Position numbers and translations under genes: made by a program
Shown: one piece after another, positions 44,901-57,000 of the stretch
Numbering within the stretch: position 1 is the stretch's first letter
Layout of the letters: every line of letters begins with the position of its first letter
Assembly: GCA_032158295.1 (NCBI GenBank)
Contig: CM063244.1
Span: forward strand, 27,893,848 to 27,957,847
From: Pycnopodia helianthoides
Taxonomy: Eukaryota > Echinodermata > Asteroidea > Forcipulatida > Asteriidae
Direction: 5' to 3'
Length of the DNA: 64,000 nucleotides
The notes under the pieces: model-generated
What the model was told of the DNA's origin: nothing
Database searches by the model: none
The model's input: only the letters and a program-made list of their open reading frames with translations

Positions 44901-46965
44901 TTTCACAGAGCGGGTCACATTTGATTGCAGGCTGCTCTTCCATAAGAGAGGCAGTTATAACCAAACCAAACTACTGGTTCTCCACAGCCTATTGGTTTAA
45001 TATTTTGTGTTCTTTCATTGTGCAAATATAGACAGTCAGAGCTGAGAGAGTTGCGGACATCCATCACAGAGTTCTTTGAGGATAATGCTATACATTGTAG
45101 CGTGGTATCCTTCGTCGATGGGCTTTCACTCCAAACCCTAGAACGGGAGCTTAAGAGCTTCTTTGCTAAAGCAATTCCAGATACTGGTCATCGGAGGTAT
45201 GACAGCTACGTGGTCTTCTACTGTGGTGATGTAGATAGTGATGGCAAGTGGGAATTGACTCAAGGTTAGTTTGGTTTCATTTGGTCAACTTTCAGTAATT
45301 CACAATTTATTTTTTTTTTTTTTTTACTTTATTATTTTTTTCTGTGGGAGGGGGTTACACTTTTTGGGGGGAACTTGTTATTAGTTTTTACAGCACTCAG
45401 TAAAAAACAAAATTATTTATATTAATACTAATATTTTACAACATATTATGAACTTGGCCTATACTCTTGTACTTCATGACTACTACCCACAACATCAACA
45501 TGAATTGTTGTAAAATCTTTTTTAGGTCTCCTCTATTCTCCTCACTTCCCACCCATCATTAAGACTTCTAAGTTTCCTTCGTTCTCCTAGGTCACCCATT
45601 GAAATGTCAGCTAATCTTTTTTACCCTTATTCCTGCCTTTTGTTCTCGACTTAATTACCCCAATAAGGTTACAGATTTTCCTTTGTGTTTTTTCACCCCA
45701 TTGTTCTAATTCTATTGAAATGTCAGATAAAGACCCTACCAACTACTTAGCACTCGAGAACAAGTATCCGAGTACCAAGTACACTGATATCTGAGTATCA
45801 AGTCCAACAGCCATGTACCTAAGCACTTTGAACTCTGAGTACGAGTGCAAGTACGAGTACTGTATAAAGGTGTAATGAAAATCATTTATTGGTTGTGTTG
45901 CGGACGAGCGGTTGAACACACTGGACTCAAGCTCTGGTGTTTCTGACCAGCAAAGTGTGGGACCCAGTCTTGGGCTCAATTTCATGGATCTGCTTACTGC
46001 CGAACTCTGCGCTTGCGATCATCATTCTTCACTTGCAGGGCAAGCGCCGAATTTCTGTGCTAGCTGAGTTAGGAACGCTAGTAAAGACGCATGTGCACAA
46101 GCAAAAGTTCCCTGCTAAACTGTGAAATAGGCTTGACATAAACACAGAATTCCCTCCTTACAAGCACCGTTATTTGCTTAGGGTAAGCAGAGCCATGAAA
46201 TTGGGCACCAGTCTTGATACTTGTTTCCTTATAACCAAGGCACCTAACCATCATTGCTGATGGGATGCAAGACGGAGGTCCTGTGTGTTGTATTCTATTA
46301 AATACTATTAACACACAAGTAAAAGAACCCAGTATACTTATGTATTGCAAAGAGATAAATACGCTTTTGTGTATCTGCATACAGACACAGACAGTTGGGT
46401 AGTCTGTATGGTTGAAATCCTTTGAATGGAATTGATGACTTAGCTTTTACATTCAAGATAAAAAATATTTCCATATGATTTGGTCTACTCAACAGGAAAG
46501 TTCCAGTTTAAAAACATGCAAAGGCTATGGGATAGCTGCAATACTGAGGACTTCCAATCTAGGCTTATCTTGATCCAAGATGCAAAGCACTCCAAACACT
46601 GGCTGGAGAAGATCACCAATGACAATAACAACGTAATTGCAATGCAAACTTGCAAACTGAGTCAATCAACAGACCCTGAGACGGGGGCTGTGGCAAGAGT
46701 TGGGGATTTTACTCGCGATTGGGTCAAGTTTAACGGCTCAAATAATAACGATATCAATTGGAAGGAGAGAGGGAGGAAAACCAAAGCAGTCTATAAAGTT
46801 TCTCCTTCGTGGAGTGACAATGAATTCCATGTTCCTAATAAAAAAGATATGACAGAGTACACCTCCAAGTTCCCCCAAATATTGAACTGTTTGATAACAT
46901 TTCTTTTGTTTCCAACCAAATTAAAGAAGAAACAAGTTGCTGTCCCTGTTGGAAACGCTTTATGA
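41967..46965 (+). CDS. TMEM168-like paralog, copy 3, with C-terminal frameshift
   Basis: Coding exons 41967-43246, 45032-45264 and 46496-46965 give 660 aa. The start sits in an ACCATGG context and is shared with copy 4. The multi-pass membrane half keeps LELVGFS, DPVFDLF and MATKGMRLQ. Exon 2 is 42 nt shorter than in the canonical gene, losing the linker before the soluble domain, and reads YVVFYCGD where the canonical gene has YLVYYSGH. Exon 3 keeps SRLILIQDAK and GDFTRDWVKFNG. Compared with copy 4, one base is missing around 46918-46942, so the frame shifts and ends at a TGA (46963-46965). The usual tail, including DTGHGFKLVNS, lies in another frame up to 47027. Intron 1 carries a 27-bp minisatellite and an inverted-repeat element that copy 4 lacks. 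It is either a recent pseudogene or a functional copy with an altered tail; a sequencing error cannot be excluded. Confidence 0.88.
43440..43992. repeat. 27-bp GC-rich minisatellite in copy-3 intron 1
   Basis: About 20 units of AAGGCCATAGTGGCCAAGGC with TGAGACC or TGACCCC spacers, the latter giving slightly longer units with CCATAAGGCCACAG. All reading frames stay open across it on both strands, creating spurious ORFs up to 228 aa. It is absent from intron 1 of copy 4, where ACCATTTTGG joins directly to ACTTTACACA. Confidence 0.93.
44489..44920. mobile_element. Inverted-repeat element in copy-3 intron 1
   Basis: Ends TGTGACCCGCTCTGTGAAAA and TTTTCACAGAGCGGGTCACA are perfect inverted repeats. 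A second copy lies at 61230-61621. Copy 4 has the uninterrupted site around ACCCTGCAGGCTGCTCTTCC (55915-55934). Confidence 0.9.
45895..45970 (+). mobile_element. SINE head fragment in copy-3 intron 2
   Basis: GTTGCGGACGAGCGGTTGA then CTGGACTCAAGCTCTGGTGT and AGTGTGGGACCCAG form the degenerate tRNA-like head of the SINE. It is cut at the start of a CAATTTCAT foldback at 45971. Confidence 0.55.
45971..46207. mobile_element. CAATTTCAT-type foldback in copy-3 intron 2
   Basis: Ends TGGGCTCAATTTCATGG and CCATGAAATTGGGCA are inverted. It inserted between a SINE head and its tail: the tail resumes as CAGTCTTGATACTTGTTTCC. Confidence 0.75.
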
Positions 46966-47639
46966 TGAGTTGGTTTCCCCCGCATTTTATTGATACTGGG
47001 CATGGCTTTAAGCTAGTTAACTCTTGATTTTCCCCCGAAAGGAGTAAAAAATCAAAGTTGTAGCCAAAATGTTTTGTCAATTTTCCGAGTATCTAGAACT
47101 AGTTTGTATATCGTGCAGCTTATTAAATGGGCAGACAGGGGATACAAGCTTGGAATTTACCTGCTGTACTATATTGCAATTGTTTGTTTAATGTTTTGTT
47201 TTTGCATAAATTATCTTACTAGTAGGTAATACTTAATAATTGGTTGGAATTAAAAAAAAATTAAGATACAACTGTTAAAGTTTTTACAAGGCAAACATGT
47301 TTTAGAGATGTATATGTAAACCCCCCAGCTCTCACTTGCCACTTTAATCTCTGTGATGTGAATGCCTCCAAAAACCAAAGCTACACTTTTCCTATAGGAC
47401 ACATATTACAATTAGTACTAATGAGATACATGATACAGTTAGTAAGTTGTAATTATTTACGCTTTTGTTATTCACTTTTCATTTAAAGCTCCAGTATGTT
47501 CTTAAATGGATTCAACTTCTAATTTTATTTGTATACCAAATTTTCTATCACAAACTAATTTCAAAACATGAACAGTTATCATCAGTAACGAGGCCTCAAC
47601 CTGACACCAAATCAAGTGACTTTGGCTTTGACTATTATG

Positions 47640-48480
47640 GCTATGGGCTGAAGCAACTGTGTGTTCAAGAATCCCTGCAAGCTGAATGATATCAAATTAC
47701 ACTACTCATGTAAAGGGCGTCTGTAGCCAATAGTCATAACAAAAACGCACTGTTTGCACCAATCATAACCAACAGTCATCTTCTTGAAGATATTTTTCTT
47801 TTCTGAGGGTCTGTGTATACCAATCATTTAGAAAAATGTAAAAATAAATTTCAAAAATATGGAGGTTAGCTGTTTTTTTTAAACAGTATATGACCCCAGA
47901 GATTTGTGAAAAAATCAATTAGGTCAAGTATTCATAAAGCTGAACAGGCTGATTGAGATGCAATTAGGTCAAGTATTCACACAGCTGAACAGGCTGATTG
48001 AAATGCAATTAGGTCAAGTATTCACACAGCTGAACAGGCTGATTGAAACGCAATTAGGTCAAGTATTCACACAGCTGAACAGGCTGATTGAAACGCAATT
48101 AGGTCAAGTATTCACATAGCTGAACAGGCTGATTGAAACGCAATTATAGGTCAAGTATTCACACATAACAGCTGAACAGGCTGATTGAAACGCAATTAGG
48201 TCAAGTATTCACACAGCTGAACAGGCTGATTGAAGCGTCTGAAACAAGTGAAATTTGTCCTGTTTGTTGGCATTGATATGAGGATACACTCTGAAAAATA
48301 TGAAATTTTTGATTATAAAAATTAATTAGTTATTGGCTAATTAGTGATTTTGTGCTGCCTGCTACAGTAGGGGTGTCAATGTGCAGGAGGAGAATAGCAC
48401 TTTTGGGATACGACTTAGTGTTTGATTCTTCAATTTACCTTAAATGTTAATTATTCTGTTTAAGGTTGTTCAGAGGAGAT
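47640..48480. repeat. Duplicated 3' block with short 42-bp and expanded 45-bp arrays
   Basis: It matches 38000-38960 and 62650-64000. Here the 42-bp array is reduced to under two units (47726-47780) while the 45-bp array expanded to about seven units (47917-48235). It lies downstream of TMEM168 copy 3. Confidence 0.85.
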
Positions 48481-48489
48481 CCTTTGAAA

Positions 48490-49180
48490 AAAATTCCAGG
48501 AGTTAAAGAATAAAAATTACTAATCGGTTTTGCTTTTCATTAACTTGTTTGTTATTCAACACTTTGGAAATTGCGCAAAGTTTCTAAAGGGCTGAAAAAG
48601 GCCTTTGTTGAGTAAAATACAGAAGACTTCATTGTTGATTAAAGTTTTTTTTATTTTTTGCCCTTCCCTGGACGGCCTCTGCTTGTATTGTATTGTTATT
48701 TATTCAGATTAATAAATAAATAAACAAAAATTGACCTTCAAAATTCAATTCAATTTTGTTTTTGTTATCTTTACTGTAGTAATTGTGTGGGGAAAATAGG
48801 TCAACAATTCGCATTTGCTCTCGTAAATATTGCAAAAAGTTCTTCAATTTCTTTTAAACTCCAAAGGAAAGATTTCAAATAATGAGATCAAAGTCATGCA
48901 GCTTTACATGCAGATTAATGCGTGTAAAACAAAAAAAAAAATTTAAAATCTTGAACATACTGTCAGACGTGTGTCTAGGGGGAGGGGGGGCCTAGGGGGG
49001 TTTGTATAGCCCACCCCCATAAAAATGCAAGGGGAAAAAAGTAGAAAAAGATACATGCTTGAAAATACTGAATCTTCATTACAAACTTGAATTTTCACAT
49101 TGGACAAGCGCAGTGCTTAGAATTCCGTCTTCTTCTTTTTTGTATTGCACAAACATGAAACCAATCTCAGATTGGAAATG
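48490..49180. other. Intergenic stretch without recognised gene
   Basis: GTTATTCAACACTTTGGAAATTG and GCTGAAAAAGGCCTTTGTTG match about 59180-59235, so this is another duplicated scrap of flank. A G-run lies at 48980-49000. Confidence 0.55.
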
Positions 49181-49184
49181 AAGC

Positions 49185-49570
49185 TTAAAGGCACTGGACA
49201 CTATTGGTAATTACTCAAAATAATTATTAGCATAAAACCTTACTTGGTAACGAGTAATGGGGAGAGGTTGACAGTATAAAACATTGTGAGAAACGGCTCC
49301 CTCTGAAATGACATAGTTTTCGAGAAAGAAGTAATTTTCCACCAATTTGATTTCGAGACCTCAGAATTAGATTTTGAGGTCTCGAAGTCAACCATCTGAA
49401 AGCACACAACTTCGTGTGACAAGGGTGTTTTTTCTTTCATAGTTATCTCGCAACTTCGACGACCAATTGAGCTCAAGTTTTTACAGGTTTGTTATTTTAT
49501 CCATATGTTGAGATACACCAAGTGAGAAGACTGGTCTTTGACAATTACTAATAGTGTCCAGTGTCTTTAA
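49185..49570. mobile_element. TTAA-flanked element, family B
   Basis: Ends AGGCACTGGACACTATTGG and AATAGTGTCCAGTGTCT are inverted repeats flanked by TTAA. The interior is an imperfect foldback containing CTCGCAACTTCGACGACC. A second copy lies at 58402-58798 in opposite orientation. Confidence 0.85.
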
Positions 49571-50186
49571 TTCGCGCCAAATACATGAAAAATGCGCTGT
49601 ATCTATACAAGTTGCTTTTCAACTCCCAAACTGAAATAGCAGTAGCGAAAGTTAGAGTATTGTGCGAAGGGTCACTGAGCTCCCCAACATGTAGTCAGGC
49701 TCTGGAACCACGCCTGCATACTGTTATTTTCAGACAGAATATAATTAATGGTTCGTTACTGGGAAGAAATTCAATTTTGTATTATTCAAATTCAAGTATG
49801 TATTCAATATACAAACAAATCAATCCATGCAATATTAAACTGTGAATCATAAATATAGAATTAAATTATAGTTTTTCTTTACTTCAACTTTAATATACCT
49901 TTTTATAAAACTTCTATCGATGAAACAACTTCTGCAGTGCATCGTGTGGACCCATTAAAGTATGCAACAATAGTAGTCAAGTCCAGTGGGTGTTTGAATC
50001 TTTGGACCCACTGACGCGCATGATTTCAGTTGTTTCCGTCACACATTATTTTGGGCAAAATACGAGGGAATCTGAGTTTCCCCAAAATGAACAATTTATA
50101 AGCGCGAGACTTGCTCAGTCTTTGTCACTGGTATAGCTTTTGAACTAAAAAACATTCTAAACTGACTTAATTATATGTAAACTTTA

Positions 50187-50549
50187 TTAAAGGTATTATA
50201 CAGGATTGGTAGAGCTGACAAAACAGTCGCAAACAAAGTTCATGTTTTGTGTGATTAACCAGATACATGAAATAACAAACCTGTGAAAATTTGAGCTCAA
50301 TTGGTCATCGAGGTCACGAGAAAATAGTGAAAAGAGACCTTATGTGTTTTCTGTTTTTCAAACATCAAGTTTATTATCGCACGCGATAAAAACTATTGTT
50401 TTATTCATTTTTCAGAAACGATAACAATTTAGGCAGAAATATTTTATTGAACCTATTCTACCATTACTTACTTTAAATCATGTAATTTATGTGTGAATCT
50501 GTGAACATTTGTGTTTTTTGATCTTACCAATAGTGTACAGGGCCTTTAA
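50187..50549. mobile_element. TTAA-flanked element, family C
   Basis: Same ends and interior as 40470-40814, with TTAA on both sides and an interior tract TTATCGCACGCGATAA. It lies in the intergenic region upstream of the orphan promoter. Confidence 0.8.
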
Positions 50550-50799
50550 GCCTTCTGATGTAAACCAAAATTTCAGTGGTAGACAGCTTTTAAAAACTTT
50601 AAAAAGTGTGTTCAAAACCAATAGGAGCTGTTGCCAAATAGTTCCAGTACAAAGTACAGAGGGTCAACAGAAGGTCCCCCATTGCAGTTGCGGTGTCCAA
50701 AACACAAAGAATGTAGTTGCCATGACGACAAGTCAATGGAAAGTACTTCCCCTCAGAGAGAAATCCGTCGGACGTTGCAAGAAAAACTAACTTTTTAAT

Positions 50800-51016
50800 C
50801 TGTTCAAAAGTGAAAATGTAATGGGGATATCCCCAACACATAGTGAGAAATTGAGCAATGCTGAGTTCATTGTCAGCTACAGGGCTATACATAAACAACT
50901 GCTAGAGTCAGTTGGTGCAGTCCAACAGAATGGATCAGTGCAAGTGAAGGGGGAAGAGAGCATTGTTCTGCTGCTTCAATTTTGGAGCTTTTGCTGTTGA
51001 TTACATTATAGCAGAG
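50800..51016 (+). promoter_or_regulatory. Diverged orphan promoter and noncoding exon of the TMEM168-array type
   Basis: The block AGGGCTATACATAAACAACT (from 50881), then CTAGAGTCAGT and an exon-like stretch ending GCAGAG|GTAAGA at 51016, parallels the other array promoters but is clearly older and more diverged. It lies 1.8 kb upstream of the copy-4 promoter, with no gene between. It could be a second promoter for copy 4 or a relic of a lost copy. Confidence 0.45.
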
Positions 51017-51863
51017 GTAAGATCTCTTCTGTGTTTGAATGGATGGATTTCGCGTCGTTGACCACCATCTTTGATGAATTGTGCATGCGTGAAGAGCTAT
51101 CATTGGCTGAGAGTCGTGCGTAGTGCGTACACGCCTGCACTTTTCCATCGTTTTACATCAAAAATGGCGGTCAATATGACGCGTATTGCAATCCATCTAT
51201 ACACTTGCTTGTGTAGTGTTAACATAGTTAGCCCCACTCTGTATAGCACACATTTCAACACAGATTTCTATTAAATCTCTGTGTGAATATATTTTTCTTT
51301 AGATGTGCATATTTATAGAGATTCCTCCATACAAAACCTGAATATTTTCTAAAGAAGTAAACAAATTCCTGGAAATTGGTGTTTTTTAACATTTCTTCTT
51401 TTTATGGCCCCACGACCCCATCAGACATTCTTGGTCAGTAATCGTGACAAAAATTGAATGCAGAAATATAAGGCAAAATCACACAGTTTTGGTAAAAGTC
51501 TGGGGATAAATGCGGTTTATTCATGATCTTAAAAAATATATATATAAAAAAAAAGGACTCCCATGTCAGTCATAATCCCCAGGTTACAACCTCCAGGATT
51601 AGATAAACAAAGACATACATACACATCCTGCTCCGCCATCCTATATCTTTAAAAGACAGCAATATTTCGTTTTAATTCAAGTAGTACATTTACTTCCATT
51701 CTCATATAAAGTGGTTGTAAATTGCAAAAATAAATGAGGTAACAATGAGGTAACAATTCATATAGTAATGTTATAGTCAGAAACTGCATATAGCATTCTT
51801 ACTCTTCAGATGTGTCACCATTCAACAGTTTGAATGTGCTCATTTTTTCTTGTTCAATTTTAG

Positions 51864-52239
51864 TTAAAGGAACATTACAGAATTGGTAAGAAAAAAACTT
51901 GTAAAATATACTTTTTGATCACAGATTTACATCAAACTTACACGGTCTAATGATGATGATAGTAGAAAACATCCCTTGAAATATTTCTGTTTGAAATGCC
52001 ATATTTGATGAGAAATGAATAAATAAATTTTCAGATTGGAGTTTATCACTCAGTGAGCGTTTTATTCATTTGTTGAATCTATATGATTTCATGCAAATGT
52101 GTAATCGGTTTTTCACTATTTTATCGATCTCAAACTTCTACAGGTTTGTCAGTTTATGTATATGGTGGATTACATAAAGTGCTTACACTGCCAACAACTG
52201 TTTTGTTAGCAAAAACCAATTCTGTAATGTTCCCTTTAA
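51864..52239. mobile_element. TTAA-flanked element, family A
   Basis: Near-identical to the copies at 34870 and 60647 in the same orientation, with TTAA at both ends. The right end has one extra C (GTTCCCTTTAA). It lies between the orphan promoter and the copy-4 promoter. Confidence 0.85.
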
Positions 52240-52319
52240 ACATCATTTTCTGAAATGACAAAGGATGGAAAATGTAACATTTAAACATTAACTGTAACAG
52301 AAAATAGAATTATTATCAA

Positions 52320-52530
52320 ATTCTATGGAAAGCTAGAAGAAATGCTATATAGTTTCTATAGAGAGGACCTAGAAGTTCCATAGAAAAGTGGCCCAATTTC
52401 CTTTAGAGTCACTATAAAAACTCTATAGAATCTTTATACAACTTCTAAATAATTTCTATAGAATTATCCTTATAAACTTCTATAGAATTTCTATAAATGT
52501 TTATATATATAGAATTCTATAGAAAACTTT
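52320..52530. repeat. Cluster of TTCTATAGAA palindromes
   Basis: TTCTATAGA, CTATAGAA, TTCTATGGAA and close variants recur more than ten times in about 210 bp, ending immediately upstream of the copy-4 promoter block. No coding sequence. Confidence 0.7.
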
Positions 52531-52539
52531 TGTATGGGA

Positions 52540-52818
52540 TGTAGTGTTCAGTTGATCTAGGAATTCCCCGAGTATGATTTTGCAATACTTCTTGTGAGCA
52601 CCAGCCTAGGTGGAGTGACTATGCAATGGGGAAATTCCCGACACGTTGCCACGATATGAGAAATTTGCCAGCCATAGGGCTGTATAAACAAATCATACAC
52701 TAGACCTAGAGTCAGTGGGTTACTCTATAGCAGTCAAACAGCCAATGAATGGAAACAGAAATGTTCTGCAACTGAGATTTTCACATTTTTGTTGTTGATT
52801 ACATTGTTTTTTGTGGAG
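52540..52818 (+). promoter_or_regulatory. TATA promoter and noncoding exon 1 of TMEM168 copy 4
   Basis: TATAAA at 52683-52688, then ACTAGACCTAGAGTCAGTG, and an exon ending TTGTGGAG|GTAAG at 52818. The matching acceptor is ACATACAG at 53921-53928, giving 87 bases of 5'UTR before the start codon at 54016. Unlike copies 2 and 3, the TATA context is TGTATAAAC, a slightly altered box. Confidence 0.62.
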
Positions 52819-54015
52819 GTAAGATGTTACTTTGTGTTTGAATATAAAAGTTGTTTAATGTTTACCATGCCTGATACTGCACAGAGTGAGGCAATTGCCT
52901 CCATGCCCCTGCAGGGTCATAGACCTTATGCACAAATTGTCATTTGACAATGTTGTTATTTGAGTTATGCAAGATTTCATTTGAGTAATGTGCCCTCACA
53001 AAGAGGTTAATAATGAGATTGGTCATGGCCAATCATGTGCCCGTGTGTAGGCTACAAAATCATGCATTGGCCATTGTTTCATCATAAGTTCTCCTCTAAT
53101 GGCGGCCGGATGACATTTATGCATAATTTTAAGGTCTATTGCCTTGGTGCCCCTTGAAATGGTTCTCCTGTACTCACTCTCATTTTCCTGATGTAGGTAC
53201 CCTTTCTAGCAAAAAATGGGCCTGGTTTACTACATTTTCTTGTTTATTAATAGTCAATAATTCACTTACTTGCTCCCCCTTGCATTTTTTCACATTACAT
53301 GTACCATGTCATATATTTCGGCAGGGGGAGGGTAGGGCCTACACTGCCAAATTAGTTTCAAGAAGGACATTTTTTTAATTTCAAGTGAATTTTCACATCA
53401 CATGAAAATTGTAAGAACAGTTGACTAAGATTAAGATTCATGTCCTTTTTTGGTGTAAAATTCTTATCAATTGTTCAAAACACAAGGTGTTAGTAATTAA
53501 ACTAGGAAATCTTGCTGAACCTGATTGCTGGTAACCATATGGGAAACAAAAACAGAAGCGAAAGGAAATAGATTACTTGTAGAATTTTTAATGAACTGTG
53601 GTAATGACTTATTGAACTACCGGTAATTAATACTTCACTGTAAGACACACACAATGCCATTGTAGTGTGTGGCATTGAAACTAAGACAATACCATTATTA
53701 GAACGAAACAATGTTTTACTTTTGTGCAAAGTAGTTAAGTACTACTGTCAGAGGGCGCTGTAAATGATTCAATTAATAGTTAAACACAACCTTTTTCTGC
53801 TAAGCACAATGTTCAGTGCTAAGCAAATTTTCACACATCCTAGCATAGCTATCTTATGAGGATTGCATTTAATGTTGTCCTTAAAAACTAAGTTACTCTC
53901 TAAACTTTTTTTTCTTTTCTACATACAGGTTGAAGATTGAATGCTCTTCAATTCTAAACAGGGATCAAATCTTCTATCTTTTAGTCTGAGCAACCATTCT
54001 TAGCTGGTTTCAACC

Positions 54016-57000
54016 ATGGCAGAAAATGGCAGCAAATTGAAGTGTGGCCTGAACTTGATTGGTGTGTTGGATTATATTGTCCTCACAGCTGCCTTGGTAG
54101 TCAGCTTGTGTGTCCTGTTGATTTCTGGCAGCATTGGTCTATTATTCTTTGGTTTTGTGGTTTTGAATTTGATAGTGATTGCTGGCCTTTGCCTAATGTA
54201 CTTTAATTCAAAGTGGAAAGCCAATGACCATCTCTTGAATGTCATCATTACCTACATCCGTTTATGGTGTAGCTGTGTTCTTGGTCTGATGTCTTTTGTA
54301 GATATCAGTACTATCCAGAATGATGTTACTAAAACTGCAATAACATGGATGCTACTGATAAGCATTGGCCTCAAAGCATTCTGGTCGATTGTGCAACATT
54401 GTCTTGGGTTGATTGAGACCACCAGTCCAGTGACTTGGGCTGAGGTGTTAGAGCTTGTTGGGTTCTCAGTGACGGGATTCATTTTTTTGCCCGAGGAACT
54501 GGCATTTTTTTCCAAATATGTTTTATTCTTGATTTTGGTTTCCTTTGGTTGCGCTGTTGTGGCGCTCAGACTTGCAGCTTTCTTTTTCAACCCCTTTGCC
54601 ATTTTCGTTTTGATTTCATTCACTGTTTGTCAAGTGTGTTTTTTTGCCACTGTTGATGTGCCTTTCTACAGTGCTGCATTGGGTTGCTTTGCTGGCCGTC
54701 TGTTCATTGACCCGGTCTTTGATTTGTTTTTTAGCAACATATCCGTCAAAGAGAGATTGAATGCTGTGTTCAGTGTCCATGGATGTTTACAAAAGATGTT
54801 CATAATAATAGTCACTGTTTTTGAGTTTTCCTTTATTTTTCATGCTGGAGTTTCTGTCATACATAAAGTATGGTACGTGATCATACTCTTCGGTGTATTA
54901 CTTTTATGTTGGATTTGCTTCCATTTGTATTTCATTCTTTTGTGCTGGCAATTTTCGAACAAAATCTCAGACTGCGCTAAGGCCTATCAAGTCTTGAAGG
55001 GCAACACTAGTATGGACAAGATGATGGCAACGAAGGGAATGCGTTTACAAGCTCAGTTAACTGACATTCTCATCCAAAGTACATTTGGCTCTACTTTGCT
55101 ACTTGGTGCATTTGCACTGTTGATTCCATGTGAAGTGCATCCATGGCATAAGGAGGACAAGGCGGCACTTGCAGCAAGCTGTTTGATAGTGCTTCTTGTA
55201 GAGGGAATGTTCTACGCAGCCACAGATACACTCCGAACCCTACTAGGGGCTTGTACAGCTTGTGTCATCATGCCGCCTTCAAGTTCCCATGGGTAAGAGT
55301 TAAAACAAACAAAAGCACTATTTAAAATCTGTAGCCTATGTGTTACAAACAAGCCTAATTGACCCAAGTCATCTTCCCAATAATCTTGGTTGCACCATTT
55401 TGGACTTTACACAAAGGTGATAATTTTAAACAAGTTTTATTATATATATCAAAGCAAATACTTTTACTTTCCTGAGTGCTGTATTTGTGAAGTCCGTCTG
55501 TCTGTTTTGTCGTGGCTTGGATCGATTGAGGGGTCCAGATACAGCTTCATTAAAATGCTACAGTACAAAGGCAATTTCAGGCAGTGCTGGTACGTTGTAT
55601 TTTTTTTTGTATTCATGCATTTAATGAAGCTGAATGACCAAGACCAAGCCGGCCTCCAGACCTCTAGCACTGGCAATTTTACTCCCAAAATGGTGAATGT
55701 GCCAGAGACAGCAGCTGCATGTGACTTTGAGGGAAGGGCCAATACTCAGAACGTACATGAGCATAAATTTATAAGATATGGAATAACTGCAGCTGTTCAC
55801 AACTGTTGAAAAACTTGCCTGAGAAAGAAACCCTTTTGCAGTAGTTGCATGATGAGGTCAAGGAGAAATTAAACTAGGGAGTTTGAATGAATGAAGGACC
55901 TCAGACCCTGTCATACCCTGCAGGCTGCTCTTCCATAAGAGAGGCAGTTATAACCAAACCAAACTACTGGTTCTCCACAGCCTATTGGTTGAATATTTTG
56001 CGTTCTTTCATTGTGCAAATATAGACAGTCAGAGCTGAGAGAGTTGCGGACATCCATCCTGGAGTTCTTTGAGAATAATGCTATACATTGTAGCGTGGTA
56101 TCCTTCGTCGATGGGCTTTCACTTCAAACCCTAGAACGGGAGCTTAGGAGCTTCTTTGCTAAAGCAATTCCAGATACTGGTCATCGGAGGTATGACAGCT
56201 ACGTGGTCTTCTACTGTGGTGATGTAGATAGTGATGGCAAGTGGGAATTGACTCAAGGTTAGTTTGGTTTAATTTGGTCAACTTTCATTCATTCACAGCC
56301 AAACTGTCGGTGAAGGCCTACACTCTGCTCTCTAAAACACAGTGTTTGTGGTCGAGTATGGCGCGGATCCGGGACAAATTTGCGGGGAAAAAAAGAAAAA
56401 AAAATTATTTTATTTTTTACTATCTGCCTGCTTAAAAATTAGCCACAAGTGTGTGTGGTGTCTTTTCTCCCAGCGGCAGGATGGATTTCTTTTTCATCCT
56501 ATGCCTATCAAATTTGTTTCTTTCTGCCAAAATGAATCTTACATGATATATCACTTGTAATTGATTAGATTTGCACAATAACATAAGCGTTTTAAACCTG
56601 ACGTGCCTAATTGTCCTGGATAAAATATATTACATGTTGTTCTGCCATTCAAGTGTAAAGACTACACTACGCTTGAACTATATTTTTTTAATGAATGAAA
56701 ATGCATAAAACCAGATATTGCAGCGACCTGATCCAAACGCGAGATTTGTGGGATTGATACTTTCTTTGAGTAAAGTTTCAGGCACACAGAGGCTTGGTTT
56801 TTCACCCCTCAAAATGCCAAAAGCTCAGACCTTCCGGGGGCTTCACCCCTGGACCCCCACCGTGGCCTCATCCCTGGACCCCACCATCGATGTTACAGAC
56901 ATTTTTCCAGTAAACTAAGAAGATTTATATGGATCTGATTTCCAATAAGAGGGTGTCAATTTTCTCTGTTTTAGGCAAATGCCAAAAGCTCAGAGCTTCT

